Part shown: positions 1 to 6,213 of the stretch, piece after piece | Layout of the letters: every line of letters begins with the position of its first letter | Position numbering within the stretch: the first letter of the stretch is position 1 | NCBI GenBank assembly: GCA_900551135.1 | Contig: URUX01000143.1 | Coordinates: 1-6,295 of the forward strand | Length of the DNA: 6,295 nt | DNA from: an uncultured Clostridium sp. | GTDB taxonomy: Bacteria; Bacillota; Clostridia; Lachnospirales; Lachnospiraceae | Reading direction: 5' to 3' | The notes under the pieces: generated by a model | Told to the model about the DNA's origin: nothing | Seen by the model: the letters and a program-made list of their open reading frames with translations, nothing else | Database searches by the model: none | Made by a program: the position numbers and the translations under genes

Positions 1-140
1 TAATAACATGTATTTTCTCATTTGTCAACAAAATTCAAAAAATTTTTTAATTTTTTTATCTTCCTATTTTTCTTCTTATTTCAGGGAACTTTTTCGCCCC
101 TCCATCATACCTTAGATAAAAAGCATTTGTGAGGTTTTCC
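1..140. other. AT-rich non-coding leader, no convincing promoter
   Basis: This stretch is dominated by A and T runs, including an A6T6 tract at 37-48 followed by more T tracts to about 80. It is probably the upstream region of the DUF4397-like gene. A TTGTCA at 22-27 resembles a -35 box, but no good -10 box lies at the right distance, so I do not call a promoter. The A/T tracts may be curved DNA or an UP-like element (inference). No RNA gene or clear terminator is visible. Confidence 0.5.
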
Positions 141-824
141 ATGGCTGACTGTCCCTCTTTTACTCCACAGGTTCTTCGTAACGTCCAGACTCGCTTTCTC
201 AATGCTTCTACCAATCCGTTTTCTATTGATGTGCTGATCGACGGAACCTTATCCTTAGAAACCAGTTCCTTTGGCACGGTTTCCCAATATGTCCCTGTAT
301 CTGACGGCTTCCATACGATTACTGTCCGAAAAAGTTCCGGCATAAGAACTACTCTGTTTGAAGGCGTATACCCATTTCCTGCAGGACAGAAAACTACCTT
401 CTCCATAGCGGATTCCCCTTCTGGAGCCATTGCCCTGTTCCAGCTAATTGATAATGGATGTTTCGACTGCCCATCCCGATGCGGATGCTATCGGGTTGCC
501 AATATGAGTTTTTCCGGCTCCTCTTACGACATTCAGACGCCGTCAGAAGAACGGATTTTCCAATCCATTTCTTTTGGTCAGGCTTCTCCTTATAAAATGA
601 CTTCTGCCGGCTCTTATCGTTTTTTTGTTACTGAGCCTTCCGGATTTCAGCCTGTAAGAGAACTGCCTATTATTATTCAAAGCTTTCTCACCGGTTCCCT
701 TACTCCTCCCAGGTCTCTTACGGATATTTCTGTAAATATCGAAGCCGGAAAAAACTACACCACCTACCTGATTGGCAATACCTGGTCCTCGTTCCGGCTT
801 CAAACCATAACTGTAATGGATTAA
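141..824 (+). CDS. DUF4397-like two-domain protein, function unknown
   Basis: A 227-residue protein of unknown function. It has two similar beta-rich halves (about 14-104 and 117-225). Each begins with a strand of the type 'VQTRFLNAS' or 'YRVANMSFSG', followed by a 'G..S.Y..V..G.....V' pattern, which I recognise as DUF4397-like. A short linker holds four cysteines (C107, C110, C114, C116; CxxCxxxCxC), and C4 is also present. I see no signal peptide or membrane segment, so a cytoplasmic or non-classically exported protein is implied. The ATG at 141 is chosen because GAGG at 131-134 lies 6 bases upstream. A GTG at 129 in the same frame would give four more residues but would place the start ahead of that binding site. 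The gene appears monocistronic and ends 3 bases from the stop of the convergent ldh. Family assignment is from memory of the pattern; the role is not known. Confidence 0.8.
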   Translation: MADCPSFTPQVLRNVQTRFLNASTNPFSIDVLIDGTLSLETSSFGTVSQYVPVSDGFHTITVRKSSGIRTTLFEGVYPFPAGQKTTFSIADSPSGAIALFQLIDNGCFDCPSRCGCYRVANMSFSGSSYDIQTPSEERIFQSISFGQASPYKMTSAGSYRFFVTEPSGFQPVRELPIIIQSFLTGSLTPPRSLTDISVNIEAGKNYTTYLIGNTWSSFRLQTITVMD

Positions 825-827
825 CCC

Positions 828-1787
828 TTAAAATATTCCTTCATAGCTTTCCTGCAGGGTATTGCAGGATCTGGTCAGCTTTTCCTTTTCCTCTTGTGTC
901 AGGGATAACGTCAGAACCTTTTGGATTCCATTTTGATTGATAATACACGGCACCCCAATAAATACATCTCTCTGACCGTATTCTCCCCGAAGCATTGCGG
1001 AAACCGTCAAAACGCTGTGTTCGTCTCCTAAAATCGCTTTGGTAATTCTGGTCATAGCCATACCAATGCCATAATAAGTGGCTTTTTTAGCCTCAATAAT
1101 CCGGTAAGCTGCCTCTCTTACTTCTTTTTCGATTTCCCCCAAGCGTTCCGGACAGAAACTCTCAGAATCCCCTTCTGCATTTTCCTGACAGATATCCAAA
1201 ATCGGCCTGGTTGCCAGCATTGCCTGACTCCATGGTACAAACTCACTGTCCCCATGTTCTCCAATTACGTAAGCATGAACATTTCTGGGATCCACGTTCA
1301 GATATTCTCCCAGCAAATATCTCAGCCTGGCCGTATCCAAAGCCGTCCCGCTTCCCATCACTCTTCTGGGATTAAAACCGGACAACTGGCAAGTGATTCT
1401 GGTCATAATATCTACTGGATTCGTCGCCACCAAAAAAATCCCGTTAAAACCTGACTCTGTCACTGGTTCCACAATAGAACGAAATACCTCTGCATTGCGT
1501 TTTAACAGGTCAAGACGGCTTTCCCCTGACTTTTGGGCAACTCCGGCACATAAGACTACAATATCCGCATCCTGACAGTCCTCATACTCCCCTGCATAAA
1601 TTTTCATATTAGAAGCAGCAAAGGCCAGACCGTGGTTTAAATCCATGGCCTCGCCCTCTGCTTTTTTCTTATTTACATCAATCAAAACCAGTTCGTCACA
1701 GACTGTCTGGTTTAGTAAACAGTACGCATAACTCATTCCTACCATTCCAGTTCCAACTAATACTACTTTTCTCTTATCCGTTCTCAT
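828..1787 (-). CDS. ldh: L-lactate dehydrogenase
   Basis: Cytoplasmic enzyme that reduces pyruvate to L-lactate with NADH, regenerating NAD+ in fermentation. The 319-residue length is normal. Visible features are the Rossmann motif GTGMVG (12-17), D37 after the second strand (NAD rather than NADP), the substrate loop AQKSGESR (84-91) with Q85 at the lactate/malate specificity position and R91, N123 in ATNPVD, D151 and R154 in DTARLR, and catalytic H178 in GEHGD. R156 and H171 match the positions that bind fructose-1,6-bisphosphate in allosteric bacterial enzymes, so activation by that sugar is plausible. The start at 1787 has AAGGAG at 1795-1800, 7 bases away. An in-frame TTG at 1808 would put the binding site inside the gene and is rejected. 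The start codon lies in a 9-bp inverted repeat. The gene follows rlmB by 76 bases and ends 3 bases from the convergent gene. Confidence 0.96.
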   Translation of the reverse strand: MRTDKRKVVLVGTGMVGMSYAYCLLNQTVCDELVLIDVNKKKAEGEAMDLNHGLAFAASNMKIYAGEYEDCQDADIVVLCAGVAQKSGESRLDLLKRNAEVFRSIVEPVTESGFNGIFLVATNPVDIMTRITCQLSGFNPRRVMGSGTALDTARLRYLLGEYLNVDPRNVHAYVIGEHGDSEFVPWSQAMLATRPILDICQENAEGDSESFCPERLGEIEKEVREAAYRIIEAKKATYYGIGMAMTRITKAILGDEHSVLTVSAMLRGEYGQRDVFIGVPCIINQNGIQKVLTLSLTQEEKEKLTRSCNTLQESYEGIF

Positions 1788-1817
1788 AAGCAAGCTCCTT
1801 TCAGTCAATTGCTTATG
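1785..1817 (-). promoter_or_regulatory. Inverted repeat enclosing the ldh ribosome binding site and start codon
   Basis: Perfect 9-bp arms, CATAAGCAA at 1809-1817 and TTGCTTATG at 1785-1793 read on the minus strand, are separated by 15 bases. The loop contains the AAGGAG ribosome binding site, and the 3' arm ends in the ATG of ldh. As RNA this could fold into a hairpin that buries the start codon. As DNA it is a dyad just downstream of a candidate -10 box, where a repressor could bind. It does not match the Rex consensus (TTGTGA-N6-TCACAA). The repeat is directly visible; a regulatory role is inference. Confidence 0.5.
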
Positions 1818-1819
1818 TT

Positions 1820-1825
1820 AGTATA
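1820..1825 (-). promoter_or_regulatory. Candidate -10 box of an ldh promoter
   Basis: TATACT on the minus strand, 32 bases upstream of the ldh ATG, fits a sigma-A -10 box. The expected transcript start is near 1813-1814, inside the outer arm of the inverted repeat. The -35 region is poor (TGCATA at 1844-1849, 18-bp spacing), so the promoter would be weak or activator-dependent, or ldh may rely on read-through from rlmB. I see no clear terminator between rlmB and ldh. Confidence 0.35.
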
Positions 1826-1863
1826 CCGGATTATCGATTCAGCTATGCAGATTTATGGTTCTT

Positions 1864-2610
1864 TTATTTTGCTCCCAGTCTCTGGCGGACAATCTCATAG
1901 GCCAGAACTCCGGCCGCTACCGAAGCGTTTAAGGAGTCTATATCCCCATTCATTGGAATGGACGCCACCATATCGCAGGTTTCCTTTACCAGTTTGCCAA
2001 CTCCCTCACCCTCGTTTCCGATTACCAGCCCGATAGGCCCTGTTAAATTCAGACGGTACATGCTCTCCCCATCCATGTCTGCACAGACAAACCACAGACC
2101 CTTTTTCTTTAAGTCTTCCATGGTGGCTGACAGGTTGGTCACCTTTGCTACAGGAGTATAATTTAATGCTCCAGCAGAAGTTTTGGCTACTGTAGCTGTA
2201 AGTCCTGCTGCGCGGCGTTTCGGAATAATAACCCCATGGGCTCCTGCCAGATTTGCAGTACGGATAATGGCTCCCAGATTGTGAGGATCTTCAATTCCAT
2301 CCAATATAAACAAAAACGGCGGCTCTCCCTTTTCTTCTGCAAGTTTCAGCATATCGTCCACCTGTGCATATTCATAAGCAGCAGCAAATGCAATAACGCC
2401 CTGATGCTTGCCTGTTTCAGACATCTGATCCAGTCTTTCCTTTGGCACATAGGTAATAATCGTATCATGCTTTCTGGCTTCCCTGGTAATGGAACGCACA
2501 GGGCCGTCCTGGCATCCGTCCAGCACAAACAGCTTATCTATGGTCTTGCCGGAACGAAAGGCCTCCATGACAGCGTTACGGCCTTCTATGGTCAATTCTT
2601 CGTATCTCAT
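1864..2610 (-). CDS. rlmB: 23S rRNA (guanosine-2'-O-)-methyltransferase, TrmH/RlmB family
   Basis: SPOUT-class methyltransferase that uses S-adenosylmethionine to 2'-O-methylate a guanosine in 23S rRNA (G2251 in E. coli numbering). The 248-residue length is usual. An N-terminal substrate-binding domain (about 1-80) includes 'GRNAVMEAF' at 10-18 and 'HQGVIAFAA' at 69-77. The knotted catalytic domain carries the three family motifs: DPHNLGAIIRTA (108-119), LVIGNEGEG (195-203), and IPM followed by SLNASVAAGVLAYE (218-239). The ATG overlaps the mrnC stop as ATGA, with AGGAG 7 bases upstream inside mrnC, so the two are translationally coupled. Some RlmB-like proteins are annotated only as TrmH family and the exact target base cannot be read from sequence, but the neighbourhood (cysS-mrnC-rlmB) is the standard Firmicute one. 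Confidence 0.94.
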   Translation of the reverse strand: MRYEELTIEGRNAVMEAFRSGKTIDKLFVLDGCQDGPVRSITREARKHDTIITYVPKERLDQMSETGKHQGVIAFAAAYEYAQVDDMLKLAEEKGEPPFLFILDGIEDPHNLGAIIRTANLAGAHGVIIPKRRAAGLTATVAKTSAGALNYTPVAKVTNLSATMEDLKKKGLWFVCADMDGESMYRLNLTGPIGLVIGNEGEGVGKLVKETCDMVASIPMNGDIDSLNASVAAGVLAYEIVRQRLGAK

Positions 2611-3047
2611 GTAAGTTCTCCTATCTCTTTCAGTCCCAAAGCAGTAAGTTCTGTCATCCGTTCAAAACGTTCTGCCAAAAACAGCCATCCAATCAGCGCT
2701 TCAAACCCTGTTGCCATACGGTAATCGGTCATAGAGGCATTTTTTGCCACTGTTACGGATTTGGCGTTGCGGCCCCGTTTAAATACTGCATGTTCTTCTT
2801 CTGTCAGATGTGGCTGCAAAATCTTGATTAATCTGGCCTGAGTTTCCGCTTTTACAAGGGACGAACTTTTCTTGTGCAGCTTATTCACCTGCATATTACC
2901 ATTATTGACAATTTTCGTCCGGATCATCAGCTCGTAAACTGCATCTCCGATATATGCAAGTACCAGGGGCGAATACGTCTCCGCATCCGCCCTTTTTAAT
3001 CCAAATGCCTCTTTATAAAATGTAAGAAAATTTATGCTCTCTTCCAT
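2607..3047 (-). CDS. mrnC: Mini-ribonuclease III
   Basis: A small RNase III-type endonuclease lacking the double-stranded RNA-binding domain. In Bacillus subtilis the homologue matures the ends of 23S rRNA. The 146-residue length is typical. Acidic catalytic positions are visible in 'AYIGDAVYE' (D35, E39) and in the C-terminal 'ATGFEALIGWLFL' (E116). 'RGRNAK' (91-96) and 'YRMATGFEA' are also characteristic. The ATG is preceded by GAGGG at about 6 bases, which lies in the end of cysS. The gene overlaps cysS by 16 bases and rlmB by 4, so coordinated translation is expected. Its product and RlmB both act on 23S rRNA, which makes functional sense of the pairing. Confidence 0.95.
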   Translation of the reverse strand: MEESINFLTFYKEAFGLKRADAETYSPLVLAYIGDAVYELMIRTKIVNNGNMQVNKLHKKSSSLVKAETQARLIKILQPHLTEEEHAVFKRGRNAKSVTVAKNASMTDYRMATGFEALIGWLFLAERFERMTELTALGLKEIGELT

Positions 3048-4441
3048 TTTACTCCCTCTCTGGTATCTTCTAAGATAATTCCCATTTCCAGAAGCTGACC
3101 GCGAATCTGATCTGCCAGGGCAAAATTTCTATCCTTTCTGGCCTGCTGGCGGGCAGCAATCATTTCTTCAATCTGGCTGTCCAATACCTCTTCTTTTTTC
3201 TCAGTAATAATGCCCAGCACTTCACAGAGACGGTCAATCTCTTCTCTCAACGCCAGTACAAATCCTCTGCTGCTCTCTTCACCTGTATTGGTATTGGCCA
3301 GTTTAACCATCTCGAATAAAGCAGAAATTGCATCAGCCGTATTAAAGTCGTCTTCCATAGCTGCTTCATATTTGGCAGTCAGCGCCTTCATCGTCTCTAA
3401 TGCACTGGTTTCTTCTTCCGTCAGTTCCTTTTCTCCTGCCTTTTTCTCTAAATCTCTCAGCTTCTCCATACAGGTAAGGATTCTGTCCAGGCCATTTTTA
3501 GATGCTTCCATTAAATCTGCGCTGAAATTCAGCGGACTTCTGTAATGGGCGCTGAGCATAAAGAACCGAAGCACCTGCAAATCGTATTTCTCACTGATTT
3601 CCCGAACAGTAAAGAAATTTCCCAGGGATTTAGACATCTTTTTATTATCAATATTTAAAAATGCATTATGCATCCAATAAGTAGCAAAAGGTTTTCCATT
3701 GGCCGCCTCACTCTGGGCGATTTCATTTTCATGATGTGGGAAAATCAAATCCTCTCCGCCTGCATGAATATCAATCTGGTCACCCAGATATTTCTTAGAC
3801 ATAACGGAACATTCAATATGCCAGCCTGGACGTCCGTCACACCACGGTGACTCCCAGAACGGTTCTCCTTCTTTTTTCGGTTTCCACAGTACAAAATCGG
3901 TCGGATCTTCTTTTCCTTCTTCACCAGTTACTTTAATCTCGCGGAATCCCGACTGTAAATCGTCCAGATTTTTATGGGACAATTTTCCATAGTCCTTAAA
4001 AGATTTGGTGCGGAAATACACGGTACCGTCCGCCGCCGCATAGGCGTGACCTTTGTCAATCAGAGTCTGGATCATATCCAGCATGCCGCAGATTTCCTGG
4101 GTTGCCAGCGGATGGGTGGTAGCTGGTTTGACATTCATCGCAGCCATATCTGTTTTACATTCTTTAATATAACGCTCCGAAATCGTCTGGGCATCTACTC
4201 CTTCTTCAATGGCCTTTTTAATAATCTTGTCATCAACGTCTGTAAAATTGGAAACAAAGTTAACTTCGTATCCCTTATACTCAAAATAACGGCGTACCGT
4301 ATCAAATACAATCATGGGACGCGCATTGCCGATATGAATAAAATTGTACACTGTAGGACCGCAGACATACATTTTAACCTTGCCTGGTTCCAACGGAACA
4401 AATTCTTCTTTTTGCCTGGTAAGCGTATTAAAAATTTTCAT
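3032..4441 (-). CDS. cysS: Cysteinyl-tRNA synthetase
   Basis: Class I aminoacyl-tRNA synthetase that charges tRNA-Cys with cysteine using ATP in the cytoplasm. The 469-residue length is normal. Signature elements are C27 in YVCGPTVYN, the HIGH-type motif HIGN (36-39), C211 in WHIECSVM, H236 and E240 in PHHENEIAQ (with C27 and C211 these are the expected zinc ligands that discriminate cysteine), and the KMSKS loop at 268-272. A helical anticodon-binding region fills the C-terminal third. The start at 4441 has GGGAGG upstream, but the spacing to the ATG is long (about 12 bases), so initiation may be moderate. It lies 44 bases after ispF. That gap is too short for a T-box leader, so the usual T-box control of Firmicute synthetase genes is not seen here. 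Confidence 0.97.
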   Translation of the reverse strand: MKIFNTLTRQKEEFVPLEPGKVKMYVCGPTVYNFIHIGNARPMIVFDTVRRYFEYKGYEVNFVSNFTDVDDKIIKKAIEEGVDAQTISERYIKECKTDMAAMNVKPATTHPLATQEICGMLDMIQTLIDKGHAYAAADGTVYFRTKSFKDYGKLSHKNLDDLQSGFREIKVTGEEGKEDPTDFVLWKPKKEGEPFWESPWCDGRPGWHIECSVMSKKYLGDQIDIHAGGEDLIFPHHENEIAQSEAANGKPFATYWMHNAFLNIDNKKMSKSLGNFFTVREISEKYDLQVLRFFMLSAHYRSPLNFSADLMEASKNGLDRILTCMEKLRDLEKKAGEKELTEEETSALETMKALTAKYEAAMEDDFNTADAISALFEMVKLANTNTGEESSRGFVLALREEIDRLCEVLGIITEKKEEVLDSQIEEMIAARQQARKDRNFALADQIRGQLLEMGIILEDTREGVKWKRA

Positions 4442-4485
4442 ACTGATTTCTATCCTCCCGTTCTATGGTCAACGTACTGTCTTTA

Positions 4486-5031
4486 TCAGTTCTGACAGCC
4501 TGGGCAGGCGCCGCATCCGGCCTCCTGCCGTGTCATTGTATCATCATAACAGTAATTAGCCACTTCCGTCAATAAGGTAATGGCCTGTGAAGAAATTCCT
4601 TCTCCGTTTCCGGTAAATCCCAGTCCCTCTTCAGTAGTTGCTTTTACACTCACCTGACTTACGTTCAGATGAAGGGCCTCTGCAATATTGGCTGCCATCT
4701 GTGGACGGTAAGCCGCCAGTTTCGGCTTCTGGCAAATAATCGTAGCATCTATGTTTTCTATGATATAATGGTGCTCATCCAGCAATGCTCCCACATGTTT
4801 TAACAGTTCGATGCTGGATATTCCCTTGTACTTTGGATCTGTATCCGGAAAATGCTGTCCAATGTCTCCCAGGGCTGCTGCTCCTAACAGCGCATCCATA
4901 ATGGCATGTACCAAAACGTCTGCATCTGAATGGCCCAACAGGCCTTTTTCATAAGGAATGGTCACCCCGCCTAAAATCAGATCTCTGCCTTCTGTTAATT
5001 TATGCACATCATACCCCTGTCCGATTCTCAT
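4486..5031 (-). CDS. ispF: 2-C-methyl-D-erythritol 2,4-cyclodiphosphate synthase
   Basis: Enzyme of the methylerythritol phosphate (non-mevalonate) isoprenoid pathway. It cyclises 4-diphosphocytidyl-methylerythritol 2-phosphate to the 2,4-cyclodiphosphate with release of CMP, as a metal-dependent trimer. Metal ligands D8 and H10 (GYDVH) and H42 are in place, as are HSDADV (34-39), GDIGQHFPD (55-63) and the C-terminal family motif ATTEEGLGFTGNGEGI (131-146). Most homologues stop near residue 157-160. This one runs to 181, with an extra tail carrying C161, C173, C176 and C179 (CxxCxxC). The ATG has AAGGA at 5040-5044, about 8 bases upstream. It follows the broken kinase gene by 16 bases and precedes cysS by 44, so it probably shares their transcript. 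The core assignment is secure; the tail's role is unknown. Confidence 0.96.
   Translation of the reverse strand: MRIGQGYDVHKLTEGRDLILGGVTIPYEKGLLGHSDADVLVHAIMDALLGAAALGDIGQHFPDTDPKYKGISSIELLKHVGALLDEHHYIIENIDATIICQKPKLAAYRPQMAANIAEALHLNVSQVSVKATTEEGLGFTGNGEGISSQAITLLTEVANYCYDDTMTRQEAGCGACPGCQN
4503..4529 (-). repeat. GC-rich hairpin in the ispF 3' end
   Basis: GGCAGG and CCTGCC (4503-4508 and 4524-4529) form a 6-bp outer stem. Inside it GCCG/CGGC (4510-4513 and 4518-4521) forms a 4-bp inner stem with a 4-base loop. It is much more GC-rich than its surroundings and encodes the cysteine-rich IspF tail, about 60-90 bases before the cysS start. No T run follows on either strand, so it is not a standard terminator. 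It could affect mRNA stability or pause transcription (inference). Confidence 0.45.
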
Positions 5032-5047
5032 GTTTTTGTTCCTTTCT

Positions 5048-5943
5048 CTATACGATTACCCGTAATTGTTTTTCAATGCACTGGATCTGCAAATCATCCT
5101 GGTAAAGACAGCTTTCGCCGTCTGCATGAACCGCCATTGGGCGTTCTACATGGATTCTTGCTTCTCTGCATTCATAGGTGCGCAGACCCTTTCCCGAATT
5201 TTTCTGTCCCATGTAAGCAGACAATACTGCGGAAAGCAGTTTCTTTTTATCGCTAAAGCTGGCTACGCTGATATTCATAATCCCATCCGACGGATCCGCC
5301 TTGGGTGCAAATTTAAATCCTCCGCCCTCATAGGGGTGCATATGGACGGAAATAAAATAAATATGATTAAACTCCGCTTTTTTTACTCCATCTAATAAAA
5401 TATACCCTTTCGAAGGCTTTGCCAGAATCAGCTGCTTCAATCCAATCAAAACATATGCCAGACGGCCGGCATGAAGCCTGTTTAAAACTTTTCTGCCTTT
5501 TGAATACAGCACATTATGACAGACAGCCGCATCCATGCCAATACCGGATCCTCCCCATACGAAACCACTCCGTAATCCAGCTGCCTGTGGTATTTGGGGT
5601 GAAGAATCTTTTTCAGACACTTTTTTGGATTTTTAGGAAGGCGCAGGCTTCTGGCCAGATCATTGCCGGAACCTGTCGGTACATATCCAAAGGTAATCGG
5701 ACCGCAAAAACACAATCCGTCCAGGATCTCGTTAACCGTACCATCTCCTCCTACTGCGACAATAATTCTGGGTTCTTTTACCCCTTCTGTAAGTTCCCTG
5801 GCAAAAAGTTTGGCGTCTCCTGCCTTTTCTGTTTTATAACATTCATAATCAATCTGCCAGCTATTCAGCAGTTTTTCCAGTTTTCTCCATACTTTTTCTC
5901 CCTTTCCGCTTTTGGACTGGGGGTTCACAATGAAATAATGCAT
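5048..5943 (-). pseudogene. Diacylglycerol/lipid kinase (DgkB/YegS/LCB5 family), frameshifted
   Basis: Intact members phosphorylate diacylglycerol or a related lipid with ATP at the membrane face. The first part (5943-5482 frame, 153 codons to a TAA) has NPQSKSGKG (7-15), GGDGT (65-69) and PTGSGND (89-95) of the catalytic domain, and family-like sequence to about LDYGVVSYG (122-130). The rest of the family, from SGIGMDAAVCHN through FAPKADPSDG to HADGE, continues in the -1 frame from about 5548 to a TAG at 5048-5050. Conserved spacing between the DYG and GIG segments is short by roughly 10 or more bases, so a deletion of 3n+1 bases near 5545-5560 explains both the shift and the missing residues. 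Total length (about 299 codons) otherwise fits the family. The start has GGGAGG 6 bases upstream. It heads the operon ahead of ispF. A sequencing error or ribosomal frameshifting remain possible. Confidence 0.85.
5620..5626 (-). other. A AAA AAG slippery heptamer in the kinase gene
   Basis: On the minus strand the codons CCA AAA AAG at 5628-5620 (P106-K107-K108) contain the heptamer A AAA AAG in the register needed for -1 ribosomal slippage, the same heptamer as in E. coli dnaX. A slip here would enter exactly the frame that encodes the C-terminal half. I see no strong downstream hairpin or upstream Shine-Dalgarno-like stimulator. The heptamer is seen; slippage is unproven. Confidence 0.3.
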
Positions 5944-6003
5944 GGAAAACCTCCCGTTATTCTAATCGTTACGTATTTGAGTCATGCTCATTCAGTTCAT
6001 ATC

Positions 6004-6012
6004 ATTATATCA
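6004..6012 (-). promoter_or_regulatory. Extended -10 promoter for the kinase-ispF-cysS-mrnC-rlmB operon
   Basis: The minus strand reads TGATATAAT here, a perfect TATAAT with the TGn extension. It lies about 60 bases upstream of the kinase ATG, giving a leader of roughly 50-55 bases. The -35 position (TTATCT at 6027-6032, 17-bp spacing) is poor, which is usual for extended -10 promoters. A second TATAAT on the same strand at 6047-6052 lacks a good -35 and extension. This is the only good promoter I see for the downstream genes. Confidence 0.6.
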
Positions 6013-6184
6013 TAAATCCCTGTGAAAGATAATAAAAGATTCATAAATTATAATATCTGCATAACTGAACTGTTACTATCCTGTAAATCTTTCCTTTTCC
6101 TGTTCCAAATCCTGCCAGAACCCCCCATAAAAGCCGCTTAAACTCCACCTGAAAATTTCTTTTAAAAAAATTGTAGAAAAAGTA

Positions 6185-6213
6185 TTGACAATTGGGACAA
6201 TATAGATTATACT
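6185..6213 (+). promoter_or_regulatory. Strong sigma-A promoter for tRNA-Val
   Basis: A perfect -35 box TTGACA (6185-6190) is followed after 17 bases by TATACT (6208-6213). The expected start is near 6220, which leaves a 5' leader of about 26 bases before the mature tRNA. Near-consensus promoters of this kind are typical of stable RNA genes. Confidence 0.85.

Noticed and set aside
22..50. Promoter for the DUF4397-like gene built on TTGTCA at 22-27
   Set aside because: At 17 bases the -10 position reads TTTTAA, too poor to call in such AT-rich DNA.
129..140. GTG start adding four residues to the DUF4397-like protein
   Set aside because: It would begin before the GAGG ribosome binding site that is well spaced for the ATG at 141.
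56..430. Minus-strand 124-codon open frame over the DUF4397-like gene
   Set aside because: It lies opposite a gene with clear internal repeat structure and a good ribosome binding site, and has no family features.
1788..1808. TTG start for ldh seven codons upstream
   Set aside because: The AAGGAG binding site would lie inside the gene, and the residues do not match the family N-terminus.
1785..1817. Rex redox-repressor operator at ldh
   Set aside because: The arms (CATAAGCAA/TTGCTTATG) and the 15-base spacing do not fit TTGTGA-N6-TCACAA.
2236..2724. Plus-strand 162-codon open frame over rlmB and mrnC
   Set aside because: It spans two well-supported minus-strand genes and shows no recognisable domain.
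4442..4485. T-box riboswitch ahead of cysS
   Set aside because: Only 44 bases separate ispF from cysS, and no T-box sequence or terminator is present.
3974..4495. Plus-strand 173-codon open frame over cysS
   Set aside because: Antisense shadow of the conserved cysS coding sequence with no family features.
5419..6015. Plus-strand 198-codon open frame over the kinase gene
   Set aside because: It is antisense to a clearly recognisable kinase, its protein resembles no family, and it has no convincing binding site.
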